64,000 nucleotides of DNA from Rothia dentocariosa ATCC 17931 (GCF_000164695.2 NC_014643.1:2108001-2172000), one strand, 5' to 3'; positions 18,655 to 28,195 are shown, counted from the first letter of the stretch. Translations and numbers: made by a program. Notes: a model not told the origin generated them from the sequence alone.

Positions 18655-19440
18655 ATGAGCACTGTACTTAATCTTCAAAACGTGAGCGTCATGCGCGGCG
18701 GTCGCAATATTCTCGATAACGTTTCCTGGACTGTCAATGAAGGCGAACGTTGGGTTGTCTTGGGTCCAAATGGTGCCGGAAAATCAACACTTTTATCGGT
18801 CGCAGCGGCGCGTTTGCACCCCACAGTCGGACAAGTAGAGATCTTAGACGAGACTCTCGGCTCCGTGGATGTTTTTGAGCTTCGCCCGCGTATCGGGCTG
18901 TCATCGGGAGCAACCGCCACACAGATCCCTGACCGAGAGAAAGTTTCTGATGCTGTCATGACGGCCGCGTATGCTGTTTCAGGACGTTGGAAAGAGGAAT
19001 ACGACGCCCTCGACAGCGATCGCGCCCATGAGCTTCTTCAAGACTGGGGCGTAGACGCTTTGGCAGAGCGTCAATTCGGTTCACTTTCCGATGGCGAGCG
19101 CAAACGTACTCTTATCGCACGCGCTCTCATGACCGACCCCGAACTCCTATTACTTGATGAACCTGGGGCCGGTATGGATATCGCTGGACGCGAAGATTTG
19201 GTAGAGAGGCTTACAACACTCGCCGTTGATCCTTACGCACCGGCTACTGTACTCATCACACACCATCTTGAAGAAATTCCTGCAGGCTTCACACACGCTC
19301 TCATGCTCCGCGACGGTCGTGTGGTAGCATCTGGACCTATCGCTCAGACCATCACAGAAAATAATCTTGCATTAACATACGCGATGGATCTAGCTTTAAC
19401 GGCCACTTCTACAGGGCGCTACAGCGCTTTTAAACGCTAA
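18655..19440 (+). CDS. Stand-alone ABC transporter ATP-binding protein
   Basis: A 261-residue single ABC domain: Walker A GPNGAGKST (about residues 41-49), signature LSDGERKR in place of LSGGQ, Walker B LLLLDEPGAGMD and switch LITHH. There is no permease nearby, and the LSDGE form and size recall the YlmA/ModF-like group. Its partner and substrate cannot be assigned. It may be co-transcribed with fabG and the SDR (87 bp gap) and ends at a hairpin terminator. Confidence 0.75.
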   Translation: MSTVLNLQNVSVMRGGRNILDNVSWTVNEGERWVVLGPNGAGKSTLLSVAAARLHPTVGQVEILDETLGSVDVFELRPRIGLSSGATATQIPDREKVSDAVMTAAYAVSGRWKEEYDALDSDRAHELLQDWGVDALAERQFGSLSDGERKRTLIARALMTDPELLLLDEPGAGMDIAGREDLVERLTTLAVDPYAPATVLITHHLEEIPAGFTHALMLRDGRVVASGPIAQTITENNLALTYAMDLALTATSTGRYSAFKR

Positions 19441-19451
19441 GCTTTATCTTG

Positions 19452-19481
19452 CTCCCACCATACATACGTACGTGGTGGGAG
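19452..19481 (+). terminator. Terminator after the ABC ATPase gene
   Basis: A 9-bp stem CTCCCACCA/TGGTGGGAG (19452-19460, 19473-19481) with a 12-base loop is followed by AAGTTTTG. It separates the fabG group from the methyltransferase gene. Confidence 0.75.
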
Positions 19482-19506
19482 TAAGTTTTGACCCAGTAGT
19501 GTCTTT

Positions 19507-20379
19507 ATGAAGAAGAAACAATTATCACCCCAAGAACTGCAAGCACGGGCAGAACGAGTGTACGCAATATCGTCTGTGGTGCCATTAGCTCAAGCGCCTG
19601 AACAAACACTTCGTTATTATACCCACCTAACTGATGTGAGATTACGTTCTGCCCTCGAACCTGACTGGGGTATTTATATTGCGGAGTCATCAAAAGTGGT
19701 ACGGCGTGCTTTACATGCAGGACACCGTCCCCTCTCATTCCTTATGAGCGAGAAATGGGCAGATGATCTTTCCGATGTACTGACGAAGTATAATAATATT
19801 CCTGCCTTTGTAGGATCGGAAGAAGAACTTGAACGAATAACTGGCTTTCATCTACATCGCGGAGCTTTAGCAGCAATGGCGCGCCCTGCTCCTCAAACTG
19901 TAGAAGATATTATTTACGGAGCTCACCGCGTCGCAATCTTAGAAGATATTGTTGACCACACGAATGTTGGGGCTATATTTCGTTCCGCAGCGGCGCTAGG
20001 CGTAGACGCAGTTTTAATTACTCCACGATGCGCTGACCCGCTGTATAGGCGCTCTATCCGCGTTTCTATGGGAACTGTATTTCAAGTACCTTGGGCCAGG
20101 ATTACCCGCTGGCCAAAAGACCTGGAAATTCTACACGAGCACGGATTTGAAAGTGCCGCACTTGCACTAGATGAGGACTCTCTTACCTTGGGGCAACTTT
20201 CAGCACGTCAGGATAAGAAGTTAGCTTTAATCCTAGGAACAGAAGGACACGGACTCTCACCGCATACATTGGCGCAGACAAAACACACGGTTATGATTCC
20301 CATGACCCACGGCGTCGATTCTTTGAACGTGGCAGCTGCGTCAGCTGTTGCGTTTTGGGAAACGAGGCTGCGTTCGTAA
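19507..20379 (+). CDS. TrmH/SpoU family RNA 2'-O-methyltransferase
   Basis: A 290-residue SPOUT methyltransferase. The three SpoU motifs are clear: NVGAIFRSAAALG (about 158-170), LILGTEGHGLS (about 239-249) and IPMTHGVDSLNVAAA (about 262-276), which build the trefoil-knot SAM site. The N-terminal 120 residues form the substrate-binding region. It modifies ribose in rRNA or tRNA; the exact nucleotide cannot be read off. An alternative name would be 23S rRNA methyltransferase RlmB/TsnR-like. Confidence 0.88.
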   Translation: MKKKQLSPQELQARAERVYAISSVVPLAQAPEQTLRYYTHLTDVRLRSALEPDWGIYIAESSKVVRRALHAGHRPLSFLMSEKWADDLSDVLTKYNNIPAFVGSEEELERITGFHLHRGALAAMARPAPQTVEDIIYGAHRVAILEDIVDHTNVGAIFRSAAALGVDAVLITPRCADPLYRRSIRVSMGTVFQVPWARITRWPKDLEILHEHGFESAALALDEDSLTLGQLSARQDKKLALILGTEGHGLSPHTLAQTKHTVMIPMTHGVDSLNVAAASAVAFWETRLRS

Positions 20380-20545
20380 CAACAAGCCCTCTAAGAACCT
20401 AGCGTTACCTCTTTAAAGGTGGTATCCTTGGTGGTTGGCTGTGCATTTTAAGCCGGTCTATGGTGCGCTCTGCGTGCATCGTAAAACCTACTCCATCTAT
20501 TTAGGGTTACTGGCAAAATCCAGTGACAGAAGAAGGTAATTAAGC

Positions 20546-20803
20546 ATGAAGGCAGATATCCACCCGGAGTACCGTCCGGTACTATTCCGTGACCTTGCAT
20601 CCGGTAAAGTTTTCTTGACTCGTTCCACGATGACTTCGGATAAAACCGAGAAGTGGGAAGACGGTAACGAATACCCCATCGTTGAGGTCGAGATCTCCTC
20701 TGAGTCGCATCCGTTCTACACCGGTAAGCAGCGTATCATGGACTCCGCAGGTCGCGTCGAACGCTTCAACGCACGTTTTGCAAACTTTGGTAAGAAAGCG
20801 TAA
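20546..20803 (+). CDS. rpmE2: Ribosomal protein bL31, type B (zinc-free)
   Basis: An 85-residue bL31 of the large subunit. The type B features are visible: [12 protein letters not shown] at the start, the central [15 protein letters not shown] and no cysteines, so it does not bind zinc. Such paralogues often replace the zinc form under zinc limitation; no Zur box was recognised upstream. Codon use is the biased set of highly expressed genes. A strong terminator follows. Confidence 0.96.
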   Translation: MKADIHPEYRPVLFRDLASGKVFLTRSTMTSDKTEKWEDGNEYPIVEVEISSESHPFYTGKQRIMDSAGRVERFNARFANFGKKA

Positions 20804-20822
20804 AACGTAGAATGCAATAAAG

Positions 20823-20870
20823 AACACACCCCGTAATATAGATTAAAAATCTGATACGGGGTGTGTTTTT
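20823..20870 (+). terminator. Rho-independent terminator after rpmE2
   Basis: A stem of about 12-13 bp pairs AACACACCCCGTA (20823-20835) with TACGGGGTGTGTT (20855-20867), with a 19-base loop and a run of Ts to 20870. Confidence 0.9.
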
Positions 20871-20964
20871 ATTTTCTACCGTTACAATGTGAAGGTAACT
20901 CACTTTGTAGCGGTATTCTTATGCGGGTTATGCCGTTATCACATCACTCGAAGGAAACAAACCC

Positions 20965-22098
20965 ATGAGCGAAGCGCTCGCTGAAAAACCCCGTCGAAAG
21001 ACTCTTAAACGGGTGCTAATTATTCTTGCTATCCTTATTCTTACTCTTATCATCGGAGTGGGGATTTACCTGTGGAGCATTGGGCATACCTGGGACTCCA
21101 AGACTCAAAAATTTGATTCCATTACGAATTCACAAGGAGATTTAGACTCTTTAAGAAAAAACCTGGGAGACCCGAATAATGATCCAAATATTGTGGGTCC
21201 CGATGGTAAAACGGCAGATTCTCTTGCTAATGACCTTGACAAGAATGGTAACGGAATTCTTGACTCCTTAGAGGGTGGTAAGACGCGTCAGGTCGTAAAA
21301 GGCGAAGGAACTAATATTCTTCTTCTTGGTAGCGATCAACGTTCAGGGCAAGAAGCTGCAACAGTTAGTGGGGCTCGGGCAGATACTATTATGCTGATGC
21401 ACATTCCTAAAAACGGGGAAGGTGTTTATTTAGTTTCTATCATGCGTGATTCGTGGGTAAGCATCCCCGGATATGGAAATGCGAAGGTGAATGCAGCTCT
21501 CAACTATGGAGGCATTAGCTTACAAATTGAGACCATTGAACAACTAATTGGTGTCAAGATTGACCATGTAGCAGAAATAGACTTTGATGGGTTTAAAGGG
21601 CTTACTAACGCTCTAGGTGGCGTTGATGTTCAAGTTCCTTTTGCTTTCCAAACAGGCGTTTGGAACTTTACACCGGGTACCATGCATATGGATGGCAGCA
21701 CTGCTTTAGCGTTTGTGCGTGAGCGGTATTCTTTTGCATCGGGTGATTATCAGCGTGTACGTAATCAACGTGCATATTTACGTGGACTCTATACGACCAT
21801 CCAAAAACAGGGGTTTTTGGGTAACATCACTAATTTTAAGAATATGGTGGATGCCTTTAGCGGCTACGTCAAGGTTGATAGTGGTTTAGGCTCTGGTGAG
21901 ATTCTTCGGATTGCGGCACCTGTCATTAATGGTGGTTCGGCTGCTTTACATATGACGACGCTTCCTAACGCAGGCCCTGGCTGGTCTTATGACGGTCAAT
22001 CAATCATTATTATTAATCAGCCTGCTGTTGATTCGTTGACGGAGGCTTTGAAAGCTGATCGTATGCAGGATTTTATGAATACTTATGGGTCTGACTAG
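20965..22098 (+). CDS. LytR-CpsA-Psr (LCP) family cell wall ligase
   Basis: A 377-residue membrane-anchored LCP protein. One helix at about residues 14-35 is followed by a linker and the extracytoplasmic LCP domain. Catalytic/lipid-binding arginines and acids appear in LLLGSDQRSG, ARADTIMLMHI, SIMRDSWVSIP and ERYSFASGDYQRVRNQR. LCP enzymes transfer glycopolymers from polyprenyl phosphate to peptidoglycan. The polymer is unknown here. GAAGGAAA precedes the ATG; a 24-bp terminator follows. Confidence 0.92.
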   Translation: MSEALAEKPRRKTLKRVLIILAILILTLIIGVGIYLWSIGHTWDSKTQKFDSITNSQGDLDSLRKNLGDPNNDPNIVGPDGKTADSLANDLDKNGNGILDSLEGGKTRQVVKGEGTNILLLGSDQRSGQEAATVSGARADTIMLMHIPKNGEGVYLVSIMRDSWVSIPGYGNAKVNAALNYGGISLQIETIEQLIGVKIDHVAEIDFDGFKGLTNALGGVDVQVPFAFQTGVWNFTPGTMHMDGSTALAFVRERYSFASGDYQRVRNQRAYLRGLYTTIQKQGFLGNITNFKNMVDAFSGYVKVDSGLGSGEILRIAAPVINGGSAALHMTTLPNAGPGWSYDGQSIIIINQPAVDSLTEALKADRMQDFMNTYGSD

Positions 22099-22130
22099 GT
22101 ATGTCTATATACGGGTCTATAGATCCTGCA

Positions 22131-22188
22131 GATAAAATTTGGGGTAGTCAGCACAGTATCTGACGTGCTGACTACCCCAAATTTTATC
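22131..22188. terminator. Very strong bidirectional terminator
   Basis: A perfect 24-bp stem (22131-22154 with 22165-22188) and 10-base loop lie between the convergent LCP gene and the HIRAN-repeat gene. Terminal A and T runs give a U tail in both directions. Confidence 0.93.
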
Positions 22189-22200
22189 CGTATAACGCTA

Positions 22201-23430
22201 TTAATGTTGCACGTGTGTTCTAGCTGGTATAGGAGTTACGGTAACAGTCTGGGATGCATGTTCTTCAGCAGCCAGTCTGAGTAACCGACGACCAAAATAC
22301 AGAGCGACCGAGTAGAGAGCTCCGCCCATAATTGCTATGAGGACTCCAAGAAGAACACGCCAAATTGCAATTGCTAAGCCAACTATAAGAAGGGTTATAC
22401 CTATAATTTTGACGAGGGTAAGCAGACGCGTGTGTTCTTCAGGAAGATCATCGAAAGATACGGGTTTAGCTGCTTTCTCTGGGATAACTTCGTGTGCCGT
22501 GATCGCCTCGCTGACTCCGTTTTTTCCTGCAACAGAGGTGATAAATCCGCGAATCTTCTGAGGAAGAATATGCTTCCCTTGAGTGTTTTCCGCTTCAGCT
22601 GGGACAAAAGCATCAGGAACCTCATACTTCTTGGCCTCAGGTAGGAGCTCAGGTACATCGTTGGGTAAATCTTTGTACCACTGTTCTGGGATATTCTCTG
22701 ACCGCACCGCCTGAATAGTTAATGAAAGCTCGAGCCTGTTACCACGTATCGTGCCCCAGACATTGGTGAGTTTGTCATGTTTCGCAGCATGTTCAATGAC
22801 AGGAATAAACTGTTCTGATATTTGGGAGCTTAAACGCCCTACATGAGTATCCTCATGGAAAACTTCTACCGAATTGGCCATGTGCCCATCTGGGTTTTTA
22901 ACCTGTTGTACTTCAAGTCTTAAAATTACCCGTCCTTCACCTGTTGGCGGCAAAATACTGTGAAGATATTCAGCATGTCCATTCTCGTCAAGCACCTTGA
23001 TTGAAGGACCTTGAGGAAGAATAGCTGCTCGCGCTGAGGCATGGTTGAGAGGAAACAGCAAGGTTGGTGACGACAGAAAGAGTTTTCCTACACTTTTAAT
23101 GTGCGGTCCGCTATCAGCCCGTAGAGCAATAGCATTGAGTTGCAGCTGTGCTGTAGGAGAGAAACCGGAAGCAACAACGCGGGTAATCGCGTTCCAATAG
23201 TTTGCAGAATCGTCACGATTTAAACGTCCCACTTTATGATCCCCAACGTATACAGCAATGCTGTTTGCCTCGTAGGGGTTATCAGGTTCTGGAACAAGGC
23301 GAGCCTTGCCTTGCCAGGACTGTTCACGGTTGACATGGAGCTCTTGAAAGACTTGTAGAGTCTCAGCCTCATAGTAGTTGTCGGTGACAATTGTGAGGGT
23401 TCCACGGTCGCCGAGAGCATAATCGACCAA
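22201..23430 (-). CDS. Membrane protein with two HIRAN-like repeats
   Basis: A 409-residue protein with TTG start supported by AAGGAG six bases upstream. Two HIRAN-like units can be seen: the first has EPDNPYEANSIAVYVGDHKVGRL (split here as EPDNPYEANS, AVYVGDHKVGRL) near residues 48-70; the second has NPDGHMANSVEVF and HVGRLS near 185-210. Near the C-terminus are two adjacent membrane helices (about 338-358 and 362-383), then a short basic tail. HIRAN domains usually recognise DNA ends inside helicases, so tandem copies on a membrane protein are unusual. Function unknown; it may be a ligand-binding variant. Confidence 0.6.
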   Translation of the reverse strand: MVDYALGDRGTLTIVTDNYYEAETLQVFQELHVNREQSWQGKARLVPEPDNPYEANSIAVYVGDHKVGRLNRDDSANYWNAITRVVASGFSPTAQLQLNAIALRADSGPHIKSVGKLFLSSPTLLFPLNHASARAAILPQGPSIKVLDENGHAEYLHSILPPTGEGRVILRLEVQQVKNPDGHMANSVEVFHEDTHVGRLSSQISEQFIPVIEHAAKHDKLTNVWGTIRGNRLELSLTIQAVRSENIPEQWYKDLPNDVPELLPEAKKYEVPDAFVPAEAENTQGKHILPQKIRGFITSVAGKNGVSEAITAHEVIPEKAAKPVSFDDLPEEHTRLLTLVKIIGITLLIVGLAIAIWRVLLGVLIAIMGGALYSVALYFGRRLLRLAAEEHASQTVTVTPIPARTHVQH

Positions 23431-23585
23431 AGCAAACTCCTTAGGTGGTGATGAATATGTTCTAATTCTCTCACGTTTTTGGGAATAACTAGTACCCTAC
23501 ACGTAAAGTAACTTTTGGGTGACGTTTAAGGAATTGATGAATGTGGTCAAAATCTGCTTCACGTTAATGAAACCTATAGATAGGC

Positions 23586-23633
23586 TACAGCCCAGTACAG
23601 CGGCGTGAAGAAGAGATACTGTACCAGGCTGTA
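23586..23633 (-). terminator. Hairpin downstream of pepN
   Basis: ACAGCC-GTACAG (23587-23600) pairs with CTGTAC-GGCTGT (23619-23632), with a two-base internal bulge on each side. It lies just past the pepN stop and is a probable terminator, though a U tract is not evident. Confidence 0.5.
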
Positions 23634-23647
23634 ATGCCTAGAAAGTG

Positions 23648-26320
23648 CTAGTCGGATAAAGAACTATTGAATTGCTGACCGATCATATTCCGATGCGCAT
23701 TATCTTGTGCCTCCAAAATGAGCCGACGTAGTGCGGAGGGGGCTGATGGATTCTTGCGTAACCATTCTTGGGCTAGAGCAACTGAAGGATTATCGCTAAC
23801 CCCGGTTCCTTCAGCGGATCCGTAATTGTAGAGCGAACGGGGGTATAAACCGCGAACTATACGAGTGGCCATACCAATGGAACGGGTGTCCCACATTGAT
23901 AGGAGCGAATCGAAGAAAGGCTTATAGTAAGGAGTTCGCAGCCCAACATCCCCTCGCAAGAAACCATTTGCTGTTGAGGTCAAGGCGTCGTTGGATAATG
24001 AAGAATCTTCCATGATGCGTTTATAAGCGGCTGCTTTGTGGTCGGCATCAGGAATAGCCGCTATCGCATATGCGTAGCCATTCTTTGAGATTGATGACGG
24101 ATTATACTGTGCAGCTCGGTCTAAATCAGCAACAGTAACAAGGTTACGCCCCGCCAGGGTACCCAAAGCACTCCACCCAAGATTCTGATCGTAGGGGATA
24201 CCAGTCGCATCGGCAATATCTCCCACAGTATCTTCAAAAGCCCCTCGGGCGATATCGCGGCAGAGATCTTCACCTTGAGTTGAGTAGGAAGAAATAGAGA
24301 TAAGCCCCCGAAGCAATATGAGCTGCGTATCGGAGCCAGGTTTGGCGGCAGCGAGCGCTTTCGAGAAAGACTCATAGAGAGCATCATACAAAGGCTGTCG
24401 AGACTTGGGGGCACCAAAATTAGTAATAGCGTTTTGGCTGTTTGACACCATACTTCCCAAAAGAGATGCACTGCTCTCACGGGATACGTTCCGTACTACC
24501 GCGTCTACGAAAGTGGCAACGGGAAGTCTGGCATCGCGCACGCTTTCCCAGAGAGACCCCCAGATAAGACCGCGAGAAAGAGATGATTCAAGAGTGGATA
24601 CTCCTGCAATTGCCGCTTGAAGACCATCCTCATCGGTGAGCATGATTTTTGCGTAGGTGTGGTCTTCTGCATTGAGCATAAGTAAGTCAGCTTCACCTAC
24701 AGTCTTCTTATGCTCTTGGGGCAAAGAGACACGATACTCTGCGATAGGATCGGCAGGGTATTCAAGGGAGAGAGTGCCTGTTGAGACAAGTTTTCCTTCT
24801 TGAAGGATAAAAGTTTCAAGCTTTACCACATGCGGGCGACCGATACCGGCTGGCTGAGTGTCGGGTAGCTGCTGAGTGAGGTACAAATCCTGGAGCTTAC
24901 CATCTTCGCGGTAAACACGTCGAGTACCGAGGGTAGATAGACCAGAAGTCTGTAACCACGCTTGAGACCAGGTCTGCATATCGCGTCCTGAAACCTCATT
25001 AAGTACATCAAGGAAGTCCTGAAGCGAGGTGTTCCCCCAAGCAAAACGTTTGAAATAGACGCGTGCCGCTTCGATGAAGGTATCAAAGCCTACATAGGAA
25101 ACAAGCTGCTTCAAGGTAGAGGCACCCTTGGCGTAAGTTATGCCATCGAAATTTTGGGCTGCGGCTTCCAAATGAGGTATATCCGCGACAATGGGATGCG
25201 TCGTAGGAAGCTGATCTTGCAGATATGCCCAAGATTTACGGTGATTCGCGAATGTTACCCAAGCATCGTTAAAACCATTAGCTTCGATAGCACCTAGAGC
25301 ACCCATGAAATCAGCAAATGACTCTTTAAGCCAGAGATCATCCCACCATTTCATAGTGACAAGATCTCCAAACCACATATGTGCCATCTCATGACAGATA
25401 GTGTTTGCGCGACCTTCAAGATCATCTTCGGTAGCACCAGAGACAAAAATGAAATCCTCAGTGAATGTTACGAGACCGGGGTTCTCCATCGCGCCGATAT
25501 TATATTCGGGGACGAACGCCTGTTCGTACTTCGGGTAAGGGTAGGGATAGTCAAAGAGATCCTGGAAGAAATCTAAGCCGTTCTTAGTGACTCGGAAGAT
25601 ATTATCGTAGTCAAAATGGGGCTTTAGAGAATGGCGGCAGTACGCCACTAAAGGAATATCGCCGCTGTTAGTAATACTCTGGGGTTTATAGGTATCGGTG
25701 ACTGTGAAGTATTCACCTGCTAACACTGCGGTAATGTAGGTAGAAATTCGCTCGGTAGGAGCAAAAACGCGCTTAACGATATTTGAATCAGTCGGGTCGG
25801 ACACCTCAGATTCTAGAACCCCGTTCGAGCTGACAACCCAGTCTCGTGGGGCTGTGATTCGGAAATTAAAAACAGCTTTCAGATCGGGTTGCTCAAAGTT
25901 GGGGAATACACGACGGCAATCGGCGGGCTCATATTGGGTGTAAAGATATATACGTCCATCCGAAGGATCAATATAGCGGTGCAGACCTTCTCCCGACCGT
26001 GAATAGTATGAACGCCCGTGAACAGTAAGTTCGTTTTCCTCGGCAAGCTCGGGCAGCATGATGCGTGAGCCATCAACAACCTTGTTGAGGTCAAGCTGCG
26101 CGCCATTAAGCCTAACAGAATCGATAGAGTGGTGAATATAATCAATGAAAGTCTGGGTACCAGGCTTATGGGATTTAAACTTAACGGTTGTAACTGTAGG
26201 GTATGTCTCGAAATTTTCATCCTTGGCATGGGTCAAATCAAGGTGAACATGATATGAGTCTACGGTAATGAGCGCTGACCGTTCTGCAGCTTCTTCGCGT
26301 GAGAGGTTCTCGTTATTCAT
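23648..26320 (-). CDS. pepN: PepN, M1 family aminopeptidase N
   Basis: An 890-residue zinc aminopeptidase that releases N-terminal residues from peptides in the cytosol. The exopeptidase motif GAMEN (in IGAMENPGLVTF, about residues 278-290) and the zinc site HEMAH-x18-E (HEMAHMWFGDLV ... WLKESFADF) are intact. The C-terminal half is the helical ERAP1-like domain. Length fits the actinobacterial PepN group. The gene stands alone between hairpins. Confidence 0.96.
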   Translation of the reverse strand: MNNENLSREEAAERSALITVDSYHVHLDLTHAKDENFETYPTVTTVKFKSHKPGTQTFIDYIHHSIDSVRLNGAQLDLNKVVDGSRIMLPELAEENELTVHGRSYYSRSGEGLHRYIDPSDGRIYLYTQYEPADCRRVFPNFEQPDLKAVFNFRITAPRDWVVSSNGVLESEVSDPTDSNIVKRVFAPTERISTYITAVLAGEYFTVTDTYKPQSITNSGDIPLVAYCRHSLKPHFDYDNIFRVTKNGLDFFQDLFDYPYPYPKYEQAFVPEYNIGAMENPGLVTFTEDFIFVSGATEDDLEGRANTICHEMAHMWFGDLVTMKWWDDLWLKESFADFMGALGAIEANGFNDAWVTFANHRKSWAYLQDQLPTTHPIVADIPHLEAAAQNFDGITYAKGASTLKQLVSYVGFDTFIEAARVYFKRFAWGNTSLQDFLDVLNEVSGRDMQTWSQAWLQTSGLSTLGTRRVYREDGKLQDLYLTQQLPDTQPAGIGRPHVVKLETFILQEGKLVSTGTLSLEYPADPIAEYRVSLPQEHKKTVGEADLLMLNAEDHTYAKIMLTDEDGLQAAIAGVSTLESSLSRGLIWGSLWESVRDARLPVATFVDAVVRNVSRESSASLLGSMVSNSQNAITNFGAPKSRQPLYDALYESFSKALAAAKPGSDTQLILLRGLISISSYSTQGEDLCRDIARGAFEDTVGDIADATGIPYDQNLGWSALGTLAGRNLVTVADLDRAAQYNPSSISKNGYAYAIAAIPDADHKAAAYKRIMEDSSLSNDALTSTANGFLRGDVGLRTPYYKPFFDSLLSMWDTRSIGMATRIVRGLYPRSLYNYGSAEGTGVSDNPSVALAQEWLRKNPSAPSALRRLILEAQDNAHRNMIGQQFNSSLSD

Positions 26321-26523
26321 AGTTTCTATTCTAAACTCTCACATGCAGTACTTCATGGACGTGACCCGAACACTGTACTGTATGTTACTAGAAAGGAACA
26401 TGGGGAGTACTAAATGTTTAAAAGTGACGGATAACACGTTATATAGATTTGCCTGCTTGTACTTGCCAACCGTATAGTATTACTTGTTGCTTTGAGCAGG
26501 CAAAGCCCTCTCAAAGGTAACCT

Positions 26524-26609
26524 GCGCGGGTGGCGGAATAGGCAGACGCGCTAGCTTGAGGTGCTAGTCCTCGTATTAGAGGGTGGGGGTTCAAGTCCCC
26601 CCTCGCGCA
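26524..26609 (+). tRNA. tRNA-Leu (anticodon GAG)
   Basis: A class II tRNA. The 7-bp acceptor stem pairs 26524-26530 with 26602-26608 (one G-U), with discriminator A at 26609. The anticodon arm CTAGC-TTGAGGT-GCTAG places GAG at 26558-26560, reading CUC/CUU. The long variable arm (TCCTCGTATTAGAGGG region) and T arm GGGGG-TTCAAGT-CCCCC are clear. The 3' CCA is not encoded. Confidence 0.96.
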
Positions 26610-26615
26610 CATTAT

Positions 26616-26648
26616 AAAGGGTCTCTGATAAACATCAGAGGCCCTTTT
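26616..26648 (+). terminator. Terminator after tRNA-Leu
   Basis: GGGTCTCTGAT (26619-26629) pairs with ATCAGAGGCCC (26634-26644) with one wobble, a four-base loop and TTTT at 26645-26648. Confidence 0.9.
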
Positions 26649-26673
26649 CTATTTCACTTTTCCGCAAATAATT

Positions 26674-26712
26674 GAGCGCCCTATACTCTGACAGACAGAA
26701 TATAAGGCGCTC
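26674..26712 (-). terminator. Probable terminator after the butanediol-type dehydrogenase gene
   Basis: GAGCGCC (26674-26680) pairs with GGCGCTC (26706-26712), and the inner TATA-TCTG faces CAGA-TATA with single mismatches. It lies 33 bp past the dehydrogenase stop. Confidence 0.6.
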
Positions 26713-26744
26713 GCGACTTGCCTGTAAGGCTACAAGAAAGTTAC

Positions 26745-27827
26745 CTAGGGCAAAAGCTGCGGATCGGTAGTGACGAGGATCTTTACGGCAGTCTCGTTGT
26801 GGTTAATCAATGTATCAAATCCCTTGTCAATGAGGTCTTCAAGAGGAATCCTGCCAGTAATGAACGGCTTGAGGTTAATCTTGCCTGACTCTACAAGCTT
26901 GATAGTTTCCGGGTGGCTGTTCACATATGCAATGGTTCCTCGAATATCAAGCTCCTTAAGCACGACCTTCTGAACATCCAACGATGCTGGTTTACCCCAG
27001 ATTGATACGATCACGGCTTTACCGGTAGGCTTGAGTGCATCCAGAATGAGGTCTAGTGCAGGCTGTACAGAGGTGCATTCAAAGGCTACGTCTACACCCT
27101 TATCATCGGTCAGCTTATGAATTTCTGCTAGGACATCAACCTCAGCAGGGGAGAAGGCATAGTCTGCAACTCCAGAATCCAATGCTTTCTGACGGCGTAG
27201 CGAGGACAGCTCAGAGATAATGACCTTCGCCCCCTTAGCTTTAAGTACGGCGGAGGTAAGCAGGCCAATGGGGCCAGCACCAGTAACTAGCGCAAAGTCA
27301 CCGTCTTTGATTTCTCCGGCGCGCTCAACTGCATGATAACCGACACTCAAAGGCTCAATCAGTGCAGCTTCATCTAACGGAAGGTCTTTAGAGATCTTGT
27401 GAACCCAACGGCGTTTTACAGATACCTTCTCTGATAGTCCGCCTCCACGGCCAGCAAGACCAATAAAGTTCATGTTCTTAGAAAGATGATAGGTCTTTGA
27501 ATCTGGGCCGACATCTACAGAGTCTGCAATAATGTATGGCTCAACCACAACATGATCTCCGACTTCAAGATCGGAAATGCCTTCGCCTAAAGCTTCTACG
27601 ATGCCTGAGAATTCGTGACCAAGGGTTACAGGAGAATCTTCTCCTGAGATTGGATGCGGATGCCCATGTTTAGGGCAGAAAATAGGCCCATCAAGATACT
27701 CGTGCAAATCAGTGCCACAGATACCACACCATGCTACTTTGACCAACACTTCACCGGGTTGTACTTCGGGGGCGGGTATGTCCTCAATGCGAATGTCATT
27801 ACGGTCGTAAAAACGAGCTGCCTTCAT
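26745..27827 (-). CDS. 2,3-butanediol dehydrogenase-like zinc alcohol dehydrogenase
   Basis: A 360-residue medium-chain dehydrogenase. The catalytic zinc site uses CGICGTDLHEY (C37 region), GHEFSG and the E in LIEPLSVG; the NAD fold has VTGAGPIGLL. The segment after the active-site cysteine (FCPKHGHPHPISGE) is the butanediol dehydrogenase form, which lacks the usual four-cysteine structural zinc loop. The expected reaction is acetoin to 2,3-butanediol with NADH, a fermentative NAD+ sink; sorbitol or threonine dehydrogenase activity is the alternative. AAAGGAG is eight bases before the ATG. It is divergent from lactate dehydrogenase. Confidence 0.82.
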   Translation of the reverse strand: MKAARFYDRNDIRIEDIPAPEVQPGEVLVKVAWCGICGTDLHEYLDGPIFCPKHGHPHPISGEDSPVTLGHEFSGIVEALGEGISDLEVGDHVVVEPYIIADSVDVGPDSKTYHLSKNMNFIGLAGRGGGLSEKVSVKRRWVHKISKDLPLDEAALIEPLSVGYHAVERAGEIKDGDFALVTGAGPIGLLTSAVLKAKGAKVIISELSSLRRQKALDSGVADYAFSPAEVDVLAEIHKLTDDKGVDVAFECTSVQPALDLILDALKPTGKAVIVSIWGKPASLDVQKVVLKELDIRGTIAYVNSHPETIKLVESGKINLKPFITGRIPLEDLIDKGFDTLINHNETAVKILVTTDPQLLP

Positions 27828-28165
27828 GGGATAGACTCCTTTACCTTTGAGGCTCTATATGATGCGCCTAGTGCTGAATGCTCTGTTGTTATCACGCAAA
27901 CCGACCTGTTACAGCACTAGATTAGTTAAGCGCAGGCTCAATAGCCTACATCTATAACGCTACTCTTCCATGCCAATGTTTACTAGGAAACATAGAAAAA
28001 ATACTTTATATGACATAAACGTGTAGTTTCAGCCCAAATATCGTATAAACCCACCAAAATTACCAAACTGTAGCCCACTACCAGACAATGTACGAAAACT
28101 ATTCATCGCAATAGTATTCTAGCTGTGAGTTCCTCTAGATGTGTTTGGGCTTGGGAGGCTCCCTG

Positions 28166-28176
28166 CCCCCCCCCCC
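28166..28176 (+). repeat. Poly-C tract (11 C) upstream of ldh
   Basis: An uninterrupted run of 11 C lies 240 bp upstream of the ldh start and 339 bp from the divergent dehydrogenase start. Such tracts slip during replication and can alter promoter geometry; the count may also be a sequencing error. Confidence 0.9.
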
Positions 28177-28195
28177 AGAAATAAGGGTTAAATTA

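Noticed and set aside
26268-26477. 69-codon + strand ORF upstream of tRNA-Leu
   Set aside because: It starts inside pepN on the opposite strand, has no family features and ends in AT-rich noncoding DNA.
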